Assembly: GCA_030323885.1 (NCBI GenBank) | Contig: CM059190.1 | Location: 84,064,709 to 84,128,708, forward strand | Reading direction: 5' to 3' | Source of the DNA: Branchipolynoe longqiensis | Lineage: Eukaryota; Annelida; Polychaeta; Phyllodocida; Polynoidae | Length of the DNA stretch: 64,000 nt | Shown here: positions 10,516-21,190 of the stretch, one piece after another | Position numbering within the stretch: position 1 is the stretch's first letter | Layout: every line of letters begins with the position of its first letter | Program-made: the position numbers and the translations under genes | Notes under the pieces: model-generated | Databases searched by the model: none | Seen by the model: only the letters and a program-made list of their open reading frames with translations | What the model was told of the DNA's origin: nothing

Positions 10516-10982
10516 TTCAAATGTATTACGTATATGTACACACACATATATATATACAACTCCCAAAAGAGTTTCGCTCTAGTAATTTAGCTTTAGCGCT
10601 TGGAGCTAAAGTTGTTTACAAATAACATACAGCTGAGAACTTAAACCTGTTAAATATTCAGGACAATTTAAACAGAGTAGAATGATTGTGTGCGGATGTG
10701 GATCGACTTGGGAACACTACAGAAGGTTCAACATGAACCTCGATGTTCACCAATGTACACAACGGGCAGGGCAGAGAGGTGCTGGGGTTTTACGTCCAGC
10801 TATACTTAAGGTCATCTAAGCACAGGTGCCACCTTGTGACCGCACACGGTCATGGCGACGTTATAGTGCTTCAACACTGGGATACCAAAGGGTCCTCACT
10901 CGATGCCACATTGGCTACTCTTGGCTGGCACATGCATTTTGACGCAAGGGAGAAAGAACCCCTGCACCCATCCCCACCAAGC

Positions 10983-11323
10983 ACCAGACGGGATGGCCGA
11001 ATGAGTTAGAGCGCCCGTCTCGCATGCTGGTAGATCGTGGGTTCGTGGGTTCGAACCCTGGTCGAGTCAAACCAATGACTTTAAAATTGATACTTGTTGC
11101 TTCCTAGCCAGGCGCTCGGCATTATTATTAGGACAGGGCAAGGACTGGTGTGCTCAGTGTCAGGATAATGTGACTGAGTGGGATACCAGGTCATGGTGCT
11201 GGCGTCCTGGTTTCCCAGTGGGACAGCACTATAAAGTCGCCATGAGTGCACACTGTCACAGGTCGGTAGCCGTCCTGATATGACCTTAGATGTTGCTAGG
11301 ACGTAAAACAACAACAAACAAAA
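10983..11323 (+). mobile_element. tRNA-derived SINE type A, full length
   Basis: The best full-length copy. The head starts ACCAGACGGGATGGCCGAAT with A box, and the B box is GGGTTCGAACCC. Then come 'GAGTCAAACCAATGACTT', 'CTTCCTAGCCAGGCGCTCGG', 'GTGACTGAGTGGGATACC' and 'AGTGGGACAGCACTATAAAG', with the tail 'GGACGTAAAACAACAACAAA'. Length is about 340 bp. Confidence 0.95.
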
Positions 11324-11329
11324 CCCATC

Positions 11330-11940
11330 CCCACCGCAAATGCATTGGGGGTCAGTGTCCACTGACACACACATTCTACTTGAATGCGTAGATTGCATGG
11401 CAGTGTGCCAACATTGTTTTAATATAAATAACACACAGGACCTCCTTCCCAATATATTGCATGAACAAATTGTATCATATTTAAGAAGTACTGGACTACA
11501 TCACATCCTGTAATCTTAGCTATTTTGTGATTTAAATTTTGCTTTCATTTGACACAAACTTAAAATGGTATGTGAAATCGTTTCTGTTGCCATTTGAAGA
11601 TTTCAGATTTATTGTAAATTTCAGTGTAAATTTATAAATGCAAATAATGCATTTGTTTCAGGAAGCAAACTGACAGAATAAATAATACTACCTATTCGCC
11701 ATTAATATTGCCTTTCCTGTAGACATGGCATTAAACCATCACATACAAATCATCAATAATTGGAACACCATGATAAACACCACAATAAAAGTCTAGTCTA
11801 TCAACCGCAAGCAATCAAGTAAGGCATGGAGACTTGGGAATTATTAACTTCATCGATTACTGCTGCTTTAGCCAGTGGCATAGGTCACCTGACGTCATGC
11901 CCTTTGTGAGCATCGATTAGTGGGACCTCAATTGAACCCG
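11330..11940. other. Unannotated intronic sequence
   Basis: AT-rich, with no ORF of substance and no repeat shared with the rest of the window. If the CNBD2-like gene model is right, this lies in its large intron between the 19077 and 8590 exons. Confidence 0.5.
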
Positions 11941-11942
11941 TC

Positions 11943-12133
11943 TTAAGCCCTGTTCACACACAGGCCTTAAGTCGCCTCAACTAGTTTGTCTTATCTATCC
12001 ACCTCGCAAAGCAGTCTAGATGAGACAACCTAGTTGAGCTGACTCAGCCCTAATTCGCCTCACGATCTGAGTTGACTTAGATGAGGTGAACTAATTGAGG
12101 CGACTTAAGGCCCGTGTGTGAACTAGGGTTTAT
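11943..12133. mobile_element. Foldback MITE, termini TTAAGCCCTGTTCACACACA
   Basis: The left arm continues GGCCTTAAGTCGCCTCAA. The right arm is its inverse, TTGAGGCGACTTAAGGCC then CGTGTGTGAACTAGGGTTTA. The interior repeats TGAG/ACTCA-type motifs at roughly 11-bp spacing. It belongs to the group with TAAnGCCnnGGTCACAC-like ends. Confidence 0.85.
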
Positions 12134-12139
12134 ATTTTC

Positions 12140-13500
12140 CTTTTTTTACTTGTTGCTGGGGAAAATCCGATAAACCGAACTTATCACCATCACCACTCTG
12201 CCAGACAAATCAAGAGTCTTGTGCAACTCTCAAACTCTTAAAAAATATAAATAAATGTTCTTTTGAGGGAATGAAATTCTGAAAAGGTCAAAAATTAAGT
12301 TGGCATTTTAACTGAGCTTCAAATGTTTACAATTTCGATTTAAGTGTGTGTGTTTACAATGGGGTCTGTTGAGAAAAAGAGGTGTTTGGAAGCGAGAGGT
12401 GCCGGTGTAAAAATATACGGATTTTCGGTTTAGATTTATATATTGGCAGAGAGCATGATTAGTCTTGGGCGAAAGAATAGGTAAAGGATTATGTAATATA
12501 ATGAGCAATGATGTCCCACGCACATTATGACATGATATAGGCTATGTGAAATATATGTGCATGAATGGTGCCTAGAGATTAATGAAGGGATGTGGTATAT
12601 CAGAAGAAGTTTAAGGTTGAAGAAATGTTCCTCTATGTATTCATAAAGAATGCAATTGGAGAAAAAGGACATTTTAGTATATATATATATTTGTAACTGT
12701 TTGCAACTATCTGTCACCAGGGTGCCGAATGGCCCAACACACCAGCCTAATCAACATATGCATGAGGCACTGCCTGCAGCTGGGATGAGTCACCACCACC
12801 CGACGGGGTGGTGCCACCCTCCCAGGCTGTGGGGGGTGTTTTGATTGGCGGGCTGTGGGACGGCCAGTCGCTCTCTCCCCCCAGTCCTTTGTTCACACTA
12901 GCACCATAAGATTAATTATTAATGAAAAACAGACCGATGCTCCAGTCACACTGGACATCGGCACTCTTCGCCTGCCTCTTGAATGAGACAGACCTATTCT
13001 AGAGCAGGACCCCAGACACTCTGTCTGATGCTAGCAAAATTCACCTATTCCAATTGAGTGTGTGCAACAACCCTGGGGCTCTGGTTCCATGGGCTGTAGA
13101 CACTGATTTTGAGATTAACTATAGAGACCAATGAGTTGCTGTGTGGACAGAACAGGAGGGGTGAGGGTGATAGGTCACTGATAGGTGAGCAGGAGTTGCT
13201 GCCAATAAAGCACAACATCCTCACTGTCTATCTTTGTCCTTGTCTTCCTTTCTTCTTTATTATGGTAAGGAGTTATTAGTCTGGTTTGAATAGGAGCATC
13301 ACAGGTGATATGAAGGGGGAAGAGTCTGTTGGTATCATCTGGTGTCCAAAACGTGGCCGGGCATCCAGAAATATCACACCGGGACAGGAGCATCGGAAAA
13401 CATTAGGGACGATTCTTTATTTATATTCGCATAATAAATTATGTAGCACATACATGTGTGTGTGTGCTGTAGCAGTTTGACTTTCATTGCATCCCCCTTC
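12140..13500. other. Unannotated intronic sequence
   Basis: No gene or dated repeat was recognised. 12750-12850 contains a short palindromic GC-rich stretch (CACCACCCGACGGGGTGGTG). The missing CNBD2-like exon should lie somewhere between 8590 and 18951 on the minus strand, but I could not identify it here. Confidence 0.4.
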
Positions 13501-13505
13501 CAATG

Positions 13506-13823
13506 GTTGGTTGGTTGTTGGAGTTTTATGTCCTGGCAACATCCGAGGTCATATCAGGACTTGTGACAGTGTGGACTCATGGCAATTTATAGTGCTGCCC
13601 CATTGGGACAACAGGCTGTCGGCACTATGACCCGATATCCCACTCAGCACATTATCCTGACACTGAGCTAACCAGTCCTTACCCTATTGTATTAATGCCG
13701 AGCGCCTGGCTAGGAAGTGACAAGTATCAATTTTATATGTCATTGGTTTGACTAGACTGGGAACCAAATTCCCGACCTTCCGCACGCGAGGCCCGCCCTC
13801 TACCGATTCGGCCACCGTGCCTG
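13506..13823 (-). mobile_element. tRNA-derived SINE type A, alternative head
   Basis: On the minus strand the head is GGTGGCCGAATCGGTAGAGG, with the extra GGGAATTTGGTTCCCAG segment seen in other copies of this subtype (9658, 42236, 56640, 57925). The body and tail are those of type A, ending 'AGGACATAAAACTCCAACAA'. Confidence 0.9.
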
Positions 13824-13996
13824 ATCTCCTTTCCGCACTGTTCCAATGAAGGGTAATTGAATTAACCTTGAACCGCCGGGGACCTTTTAATTATTTTTTT
13901 TTATAACTTTTTTTATCAGCAAATCTGTGCTGACCTAATAACTACCAGAGACTAATCGCGCAGTTTCACTGTACTACCATGGATGTGTTTTTGTAT

Positions 13997-14310
13997 GATG
14001 GTCAAATGGTTAGGGCACCTGCTTCACAGACGGGAGGTTGTGGGTTCGATCCTTGGCCGAGTCAAACCAATGAATTTCAATATTTCAGTTTGTCGCACAC
14101 GCTGTCTGGTGCTTGGCATTCAGAGATGAGGGTAATCTCCAAGTAAAAACAGCGGAACTTTTACTTCCCCTTAATCTGACAAGAACTAACGTATTTATTT
14201 ATTTTATTTTATAGGAAACACAGCAAATTCCGGAAAATTGGGAAATTTCTCATCCCTGGTGTTATTAGAACAAAGTAAAAGGAGGGGAATGGGGAAGACC
14301 AATTTTTCAC
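13997..14310 (+). mobile_element. tRNA-derived SINE type C
   Basis: The head differs from types A and B: ATGGTCAAATGGTTAGGGCA (A-box-like) and GTGGGTTCGATCC (B-box-like). Then come 'GAGTCAAACCAATGAATTTC' and a body with 'GTCTGGTGCTTGGCATTCAG'. From about 14275 it carries a degenerate copy of the type B tail ('GGGGAATGGGGAAGACCAAT'). Confidence 0.65.
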
Positions 14311-14362
14311 AACTCAAATTTTGGACTGGTGCTTACAGGGTTTTCTGCCTGAACTCTTCAAA
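14308..14362 (+). mobile_element. MITE-B right-end fragment
   Basis: 'ATTTTGGACTGGTGCTTACA' followed by GGGTTTTCTGCCTGAACTCT matches the right end of the intact MITE-B at 10320-10515. The left part is absent. Confidence 0.65.
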
Positions 14363-14373
14363 TGTGGAAATGC

Positions 14374-15136
14374 TTAAGCCAAGTCACACCTACCTGGACT
14401 AGCCCCGGATTTTTAGACAGACCACCCCCGGACAATTCCCAGGGACTGTCCCGGACAGCCCTGGATAAAATCGCTATTTTTGCCTCGCTCTCACACCTAC
14501 CCCGACGAGCCACGGACTACAAGCCAAGATCAACCTGGATGAGCCCCGGCCAATCCCCGGACTACCCGGATGAGCCCCGGACAACCCCTGGAAGAGCCCC
14601 GGACAACCCATGGATGCTAGCCAGAAATGCGGGACTCATCCTGGAGTAGTCTGTAAGTAATATGTGGTCATCCATGGTGACCCATGGTTAATCCATGTTC
14701 ATCAGGCCTGTCTGGGTCTTATCCGGGCAGTCTGGGAGTGGTCCGTGGCTCTGCGGGGCCAGTCCAAGCTAAACCGGGGCTAAACGGGGGATAAAACATG
14801 ACTCTTGCGGTTTAAAAATGACCCGGACTTCCCCAGACGGGACACAGACTACCCCCGGACAACACCCGGACTACCCGGACCACACCAGGACCACACCCGG
14901 ACTACCCGGACCACCCCCGGATGATGCCGGATCGAGCCCCGGATTGCAATATTCCCTGGATCGCCCCAGATGGCTTAAACATTTAAAAAAATCCCGGATC
15001 ACCAAGGACCAGCCATGGATCACCAAGGATCACAAAGGACTAGCCACGGATGAGCCACAGATCACACCGGATCACCATGGACCACGGTCCAGGGCTCATC
15101 CGGCCCCTGATCTGGGTAGGTGTGACCTAGCCTATA
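14374..15136. mobile_element. Large foldback MITE with CCCGGAC-type internal repeats
   Basis: The left end is TTAAGCCAAGTCACACCTAC. The inverse of the right end is TATAGGCTAGGTCACACCTA. The 760-bp interior is dominated by repeats of CCCGGACTAC/GAGCCCCGGA at about 11-12 bp, G-rich in the middle (GGGGCTAAACGGGGG) and C-rich on the sides. Pro-rich ORFs across it are translated repeats. No transposase. Confidence 0.85.
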
Positions 15137-15139
15137 ACT

Positions 15140-15620
15140 ATAAGGACATGTAACTGCTTAAGTGTGTGCTGCCACAATTTTAACATGCACACAGAGAATA
15201 AATTATTTTCTTTTCACCTCCATTATCTAGAAGGTTGACCATTTAATACAAAAAAGTAAAGTCGCCATAATGGTCAACCTACTATGTTTATCCTGAAAGG
15301 AATGGCAGCAACTCAAAATCATCAAGCTATGCAACTTTCATCAATTAATGCAAAATCATTCCAAGAATTGTACATGTTACTTGGTAAATCTCAGTGTGGC
15401 AAAGAGTTGTTCGAATTAACACCACCGAGGTGAACACTGCTGCTGACACCTATCGATACTTAACCACAGCTCAGCTCTAGGCTTTTAACTCCACCCTCTC
15501 AACTGTGGCGCACCCTACCACAGATTGACTCCTCCAGGCCCTCTGACATCACAACCTCCTCCAGGTTCAAATCAAATCACCTATGGTCCTCAGTGACATT
15601 AACTGCTTTTCCTGAAGATA
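15140..15620. other. Unannotated intronic sequence
   Basis: No gene, RNA or shared repeat was recognised. Confidence 0.4.
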
Positions 15621-15625
15621 GTGTA

Positions 15626-16090
15626 GTAGTCTGCACTGACCTCTCAGGCAAGTAACCACATAGACAGGTAGGCATGGGTAGTGTGGTGATATCAGGGAGC
15701 CTAGGTGGGGTAATGGTTAGCACACTGGGCCGGAATGCAAAGAGATGTGGGTTCAAGTCCCACTCTAGGCGTAATATTTCCCATTTTCATCACCCCTATG
15801 ACACTGGTTGCCGTGACCATGATCCTATACATGCTATGCGCTGTATGGTTGTTGAACCTGCCCTGTGTATGTATGTGTATTTATGTAATTGTAAGCATTA
15901 AAAGACTTACAATTCCAGGGGGATGAGTGTAGTGGTCTACACTGACCTCTCAGGCAAGTAACCACATATACAGGTAGGCATGGGTAGTGTGGTGATATCA
16001 GGGAGCCTAGGTGGTGTAATGGTTAGCACACTGGCCCGGAATGCAAAGAGATGTGGGTTCGAGTCCCACTCTAATGGCAATATTTCCATC
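15626..16090 (+). mobile_element. Direct pair of tRNA(Gln)-like SINEs, type F
   Basis: Two copies about 300 bp apart both run from 'GACCTCTCAGGCAAGTAACC' through 'GGTAGTGTGGTGATATCAGG' into a tRNA-like block: A box GGTGTAATGGTTAGCACA and B box GTGGGTTCGAGTCCC. The A box resembles tRNA-Gln. The first copy continues to 'GTAAGCATTAAAAGACTTAC'. The second breaks off at a recombinase fragment. An inverted diverged relative lies at 39031-39145. Confidence 0.75.
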
Positions 16091-16107
16091 ACCCCCATGA
16101 CAATAGA

Positions 16108-16430
16108 AAGCTGTGTGTAGTTAGAACTATTGAATATTACATTGTTCGTACTGAAGAAATTAGGGAAAGCAAACAATTGTTGCTTAACTTTATTAGGCCT
16201 CATGGGCCTATTTCTAGAAATACACTAATGAGAGAGACACTTAGAGTGTTAAAATTAGCTGGAATAGACACTTCCCGCTTTGGGGCCCACTCCACGAGAG
16301 GAGCAATTGCTTCTAATGCAAGGATCCTAGGTGTTCCATTAACAGTATTCTTAAGATGCAGGTTGGAAGACCTCCATTGCTTTTGCTGGAAATGATAACA
16401 AATGAGTGGATATGACATGGCTACAACCTT
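16108..16430 (+). pseudogene. Tyrosine-recombinase C-terminal fragment
   Basis: The readable frame starts before any ATG (LCVVRTIEYYIVRTEEIR), continues through ISRNTLMRETLRVLKLAG and DTSRFGAHSTRGAIAS, then shifts frame near 16360, after which AGWKTSIAFAG follows. The AHSTRGA block is the H-x-x-R box of tyrosine recombinases, and the AGW block precedes the expected catalytic tyrosine, which is not reached in frame. This is the type found in DIRS-like and Crypton-like elements. No RT was found beside it. It is broken by at least one frameshift and lacks its N-terminal half. Confidence 0.75.
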
Positions 16431-17019
16431 TCTTACGCATTAAGAGTTGTGGGATAAATAAATATATTGGCTCAAGGTAGTAATCAAAATTATGTTTACG
16501 TAAACATCTTACTGTGCTATAATTAGCCAGGAGTATGAGAAGGAGGTGAAATAGATTAATTATGCGAGTACCTCTGTAGTACAGTTGACGCATAATTGGT
16601 GTTTCACTGAGTTTGCGGCCTCAGCTATTTGTAGGACAGTCCCACCAAACCCAACCCAGGGAAAGGTGGACTGGAAGATTACTATTGTGCTACATATTAA
16701 TCTTTCGCCAATTTTGGATGAGGTATAATTTCGAGTATGGTTAGGTAAAGGGTGCTGGATTCGGGGTACGCCAGGGTACGCAGTTGATGCATGGACACAA
16801 AACCATGAGGTTGTGCTGGTCGTCTTTTATGCTGCCACCAACCCACAATTTACTAATACTGTCTGTTTTATTTGTAGGGCTGAGCACCTGATTTTAATGT
16901 TGGATCTGAACATTGTCCTGTCTGCTACGATACTGTGAAATAAAGCACTATGTGTGCCCAATTCGATGAATTAATTCGAGAATAAACATTAAAGGCTATA
17001 CCATGGTTTTCCTTTCGCA

Positions 17020-17410
17020 TAAATAATTAAAGTTGCATAGTCCGATGGTTTTGAATTTCTGTATTTTTTTCTGAGATAAATATATTAGATCGATCACTAG
17101 TATCTACTTTACATTAGTTCAAGGTTACTTTTATTTAAATGGTAAACTTTGGAGTTATTTTGAGTGCAAACATAGAAATTAGTTTTGGCAGGTTGGCCAA
17201 AACTCTGACACCATAGACTTCTGCAGTAAAAGGTTTTGTTAAATTGAATCAGTATTGCCTTTTACGCATAAACAAATGCTTAATAGGTGCATCAGTATAT
17301 AAGTTAGATATGTAAAATCAAATCTAGATAATTGGTTTGGTTTTGAAAATTTGATATTTCATCAGACTATGCAGCTTTAACTTGTGGTGGCAATTCAGAA
17401 CTGTGATCTG
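17020..17410. repeat. Dispersed repeat R-c, uninterrupted copy
   Basis: Blocks TCTGAGATAAATATATTAGA, TTGGCCAAAACTCTGAC and TTAATAGGTGCATCAG occur in the same order in copies at 42310-42900 (carrying a LINE fragment) and, more diverged, 46540-47260 (carrying a foldback MITE). This copy therefore serves as the empty-site reference for both. Confidence 0.7.
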
Positions 17411-17429
17411 TGATTTCCTAGAGGGTGAT

Positions 17430-18110
17430 GACTGTGTTCTCACTAAGTTCATGAGCAATACTAGTACTTATACATTGTATTACTGTATGTTTCAGATGAC
17501 CGTCGTCATTGTTCAACACACTGAATAAATTGTTCCATACTTATCTATGACGACGGCCTAAGCTGACATGAAAAATCAACAACCATGCCTGCAGTGAGAT
17601 GTCCAATACCTGACTGTGAATATATCACAGAAGATCTCGATGTCGCTATAGTGGCTGCACTATAGCGCTATTTCCTTTTAGTTTCCTATACATGAAGTTA
17701 GTTATTTGCTTTTATACATGTTGCTTTTGTGTGTGTGCCTGTTATTTATTGTACTGATACATTAGTACAGAGTTTCAACTTTTCATCTTTGACCGACTGA
17801 CTGCTCAGTGTGCTTGTCCGACTGACTGCTGAGCATGTTTGTAACTGCTGAGTTTGTTTGTCTGACTGACTGCTGAGTGTGTTTGTCTGACTGACTGTTG
17901 AATGTGTTTGTCCGACTGACTGCTGAGCTTGTTTGTCTGGCTACTAGATATATCACGACTGGACATGATATATGAGATCTGCTACAAACACACCCTTCAA
18001 CACACAAGCTCGCTCGCTGCCTTGAACAGACGGGTCCAAGTGGAAACAACCATGATGTCGGCAACACAACACCATCAATATTCCACGCGTTATACGCAGG
18101 CTTCAGCTTA
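17430..18110. other. Unannotated stretch with a short TGACTGACTGCTGAG repeat
   Basis: 17790-17945 is a minisatellite of about 27-35 bp units 'CTGACTGACTGCTGAGTGTG' then TTTGTC. No gene was recognised in the rest. Confidence 0.6.
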
Positions 18111-18185
18111 GCTAGTCGGCAGAGCACCAGACTGCAACTTGAGCATTAGAATTCAGGTTCGAATCCCATACCATTTGGACTCTCC
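18108..18185 (+). mobile_element. tRNA-like SINE head fragment
   Basis: TAGCTAGTCGGCAGAGCACC (A-box-like) and CAGGTTCGAATCCCATACC (B-box-like) are about 30 bp apart. No cloverleaf closes and no Pol III terminator follows, so this is better read as a SINE head than a tRNA gene. Confidence 0.5.
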
Positions 18186-18629
18186 ACATTGGTTAATGGG
18201 TAAATTGGTTAAATTCATAAAACATCCACCATACTAAACATGGTGCACACCACTTCGGCGAAAATTAATTTGCTCTGCTCTAGGCCTCCTGCTCGCGTGA
18301 CTTGGCACCCCAAGCATTTAATTAAATATTCACAGCGTTTCGACAGACGTGCCTTATTAACATTACAGCGGGTCCTGGTTGGTGTATTTTTCCTTTTCCA
18401 GAAGGAACAAACCTCAAAGTAGAAGATAATTGGTCATGGTGAAACAACTTCATGGTGCTTTGTGTTGAATAATGGCCTGCACTGTAATTTGCACACGGGA
18501 CCGGGTTCTAATTGGGTCAGTTGTATATGGGAACAGGAAATGCAGTGCTTCATTTATTAAGTATGATTGCTTCTGCTTACATTCAATAAAGTGGTGAGCT
18601 CACAAAATCAAACGGCACTATATTAAAAA

Positions 18630-18830
18630 AAAAACAGATCTCTCTCTTTCTCTATATATATATATATAATATATATAATATATATGAAATATATATATAA
18701 TACATATATACTATATATAATATATATGAAATATATACATAATACATATATAATACATATATAATATATATATAATATATTTATATAATATAAATAATAT
18801 ATGCAATATATAATATATAATTGAACGAAA
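18630..18830. repeat. (TA)n-rich microsatellite
   Basis: A TCTCTCTCTTTCTC lead followed by TATATATAAT/ATATGAAATA repeats. Confidence 0.9.
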
Positions 18831-18950
18831 ATGTTATGTCATCTGATAAAATAATATTAAGTAGTGTTTGTAGGGATAATAATTCAAATCACAATTATCA
18901 ATAAATAAATCCCATCATCTTCACCATGACCCGGATGGGATGGTCGTGAC

Positions 18951-19077
18951 CTACTTGAGCAATTCCTTGACCTCATTATTCTCCTCCTCAGGGGGTAATT
19001 TGACCTCCTCAAAGGGTCCGAACTTGGCGTACTGGTTGACGTGTTGCGTCGGGTCTGAGAGCACTTTCACCTCACCT
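18951..19077 (-). CDS. CNBD2-like exon, middle of second cyclic-nucleotide-binding domain
   Basis: The acceptor CTACTTTCAG ends at 19078 and the exon starts with one base that completes the serine codon left open by the exon ending at 21186. This gives ...ILS-G-EVKVLSD, a normal CNB-domain beta hairpin. The peptide then runs QHVNQYAKFGPFEEVKLPP, EEENNEVKELLK and reaches TAG at 18953-18951. An alternative donor, CAA|GTAGGT at 18955/18954, would let the transcript continue. I favour splicing, because the CNB domain would otherwise be cut in half and its expected remainder is seen at 8590. Phase also requires at least one unidentified exon in between. Confidence 0.75.
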
Positions 19078-19378
19078 CTGAAAGTAGGTCAAAGCATAAG
19101 TAGGGGCCTACGTCTGCGTCTGTTAAATTAGTACAATGTCTGTTAAAGTAGGTCAGTGTCTGCTAAGCTAGGTTAGTATACCATAAACTAGGTCGGCGCT
19201 TTGTTTAATAGACCAGTGTCTGTTAAACTAGGTTAGTGTGCTAAATGTTGGTCAGTACTCCTTTAAATAGGTCAGTGCCTGTTAAACTCGATTCGTATCA
19301 GTGCCTGTTGAACTAGATCAGTAGACACCGGGGTTTACATTGAGAGAAGGCCACGAGTGTGAACTGTTTAGAGATAAC

Positions 19379-19660
19379 CACATTGTCCATGTTAGAGTAA
19401 CATGTGTTCATGTTGAGTAACATGTGTTCATGTTAGAGTAACATGTGTTCATGTTCGAGTAACATGTGTTCATGTTAGAGTAATATGTGTCCATGTTAGA
19501 GTATCATGTGTTCATGTTAGAGTAACATGTATTCATGTTAGAGCAACATGTGTTCATGCTAGAGTAACATGTGTTCATTTTAGAGTAACATGTGTTCATG
19601 CTTGAGTAACATGTGTTCATCTTAGAGTAACATGTGTTCATCTTAGAGTAACATGTGTAA
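19379..19660. repeat. 21-bp minisatellite in a CNBD2-like intron
   Basis: About 13 units of GTTAGAGTAACATGTGTTCAT with point variants. Each unit contains the near-palindrome AACATGTGTT. It lies in the same intron as the exon-derived array at 19943-21190. Confidence 0.95.
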
Positions 19661-19942
19661 TTCTCTCAAGAGCTAGTCGGCCTGCCATACTTCACCACTG
19701 ACACTTGCCGCCACCTATCATTTCATGTCAGAATTCTTAATATCTTAACTTGCGGCCACCACGTAGTGTCAAATTCTTCTTCCAACTCGGACATATGCTT
19801 GCCTCCGGGTTCTCTGTCCCTCACCGCCTGGACACAAACCTGCGAGGTCAGGCTCATCCACAATCTGATGCCACCCACCCCATAACTAACGTCAAAGGAA
19901 GAAGCTGGTAGGGCTGAGTGCCCGATTAACGACATACACAGG

Positions 19943-21190
19943 TATGAAATAGATCTCAACTCCCCTAATATTGCTCAGTGCCACCTAATGTTCATGCAGA
20001 AAGTCTACTGTATACAACTGTATGGAATAGATTTCAACTCCCTTAATATCACCCAATGCTAAGCGAATGATTACCCACAAAGTCTAGTGCATACCACAGT
20101 ACAAAATAGATCTCAATTCCCCATATATCGCTCAGAGATGGCTAAAGTTCACCCACAAAGTCTAATGCATACAGGATGATATTGATCTCAACTGCCCTAA
20201 TATCACCCAATTCTAGAGAAGGTTCACCCACAAATTCTACTAGATACAATAGTATAAAATAAATCTCAACTCCCCTAATTTCACCCAATTCTAGTGATGT
20301 TTCGCCCACATACACACGAGTATGAAATATATCACAACTCCCCTAATATCGCTCAGTGCCAGCTAAGGTTTGCCCACAAAGTAGTATGAAGTAGATGCCT
20401 GTTACCAGGTCACCCTGTCAGACCAGCATGTATTCAACTCCCTTAATATCACCCAATGCTAGAGTATGTTCACCCACAAAGCTTACTGCACACAGTGGTA
20501 TGGAATAAATCTCAACTCCCCTAATATCACCCAATGCTAGAGAAGATTCACCCACAAAATCTGATACATACAGCAGTATGAAATAGATCTTAACTCCCTT
20601 AATATCGCTAAGTCCCAGGTATGGTTCGCCCACAAAGTGGTCTATGTACGATAGTGTGAATTAGATGCCTACTACCAGGTCGCCCTCTCAGGCCAGTATG
20701 TATTCAACTCCCCTACTATCACCCGATTCTAGACAAGGTTCACCCATGAAGTCTACTACATACAGCTGTATGAAATAGATCTCAACTCCCCTAATATCAC
20801 CCAATTCTAGACAAGGTTCACCCACAAAGTCTACTACATACAGCGGTATGAAATAGATCTTAACTCCATTAATATCGCTAAGTCCCAGCTATGGTTTGCC
20901 CACAAAGTGGTTTATGTACGATAGTATGAATTAGATGCCTACTACCAGGTCGCCCTGTCAGACCAGTATGTATTCAATTCCCCTATCACCCAAGGCTAGA
21001 GAAGGTTCACCCACAAAATCGCTACATACAGTGGTATGAAATAGATCTCAACTCCCCTAATATCACCCGATTCTAGACAAGGTTCACCCACAAAGTCTAC
21101 TACATACAGCGGTATGAAATAGATCTTAACTCCCCTGATATCGCTCAGTTCCAGCTAAGGTTCGCCCACAAAGTGGTTTACGTACGATAA
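19943..21190 (-). repeat. Tandem array derived from a CNBD2-like exon-intron junction
   Basis: About 15 monomers of roughly 64-115 bp lie directly downstream (minus strand) of the 21495-21186 exon. On the minus strand monomers read ATCTATTTCATACC, then a GTATGTA donor-like site, then TTTGTGGGTGAACC and GGTGATATTAGGGGAGTTGA. The real exon end and intron start read ATCTACTTCATATTATC|GTACGTAAAC and then TTTGTGGGCGAACC, so the monomers are copies of the junction. Three monomers (20386, 20655, 20925) also include about 50 nt more of the exon. These recur every 266-270 bp up to the genuine exon at 21191, giving a three-unit higher-order repeat. The open reading frame over 20418-20633 is translated repeat, not a separate gene. 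Confidence 0.9.

Noticed and set aside
13990..14070. Possible tRNA gene at the type C SINE head
   Set aside because: The sequence runs on into the GAGTCAAACCAATGA module shared by SINEs, and no cloverleaf closes.
14362..15153. Proline-rich ORFs
   Set aside because: Translated CCCGGAC-type interior of a foldback MITE.
18108..18185. Possible tRNA gene with A-box- and B-box-like motifs
   Set aside because: No acceptor stem closes and no T-run terminator follows; better explained as a SINE head.
19758..19870. A minus-strand coding-like stretch (VCVQAVRDREPGGKHMSELEEEF) with a possible CAA|GTTAAG donor, between two CNBD2-like exons
   Set aside because: The 21186 and 19077 exon ends join perfectly in phase and in domain logic without it, and its possible acceptors lack a pyrimidine tract. 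It could be an alternative exon, but there is not enough support to annotate it.
20418..20633. 71-codon minus ORF in the intron array
   Set aside because: It is the translated junction-derived repeat, not an independent gene.
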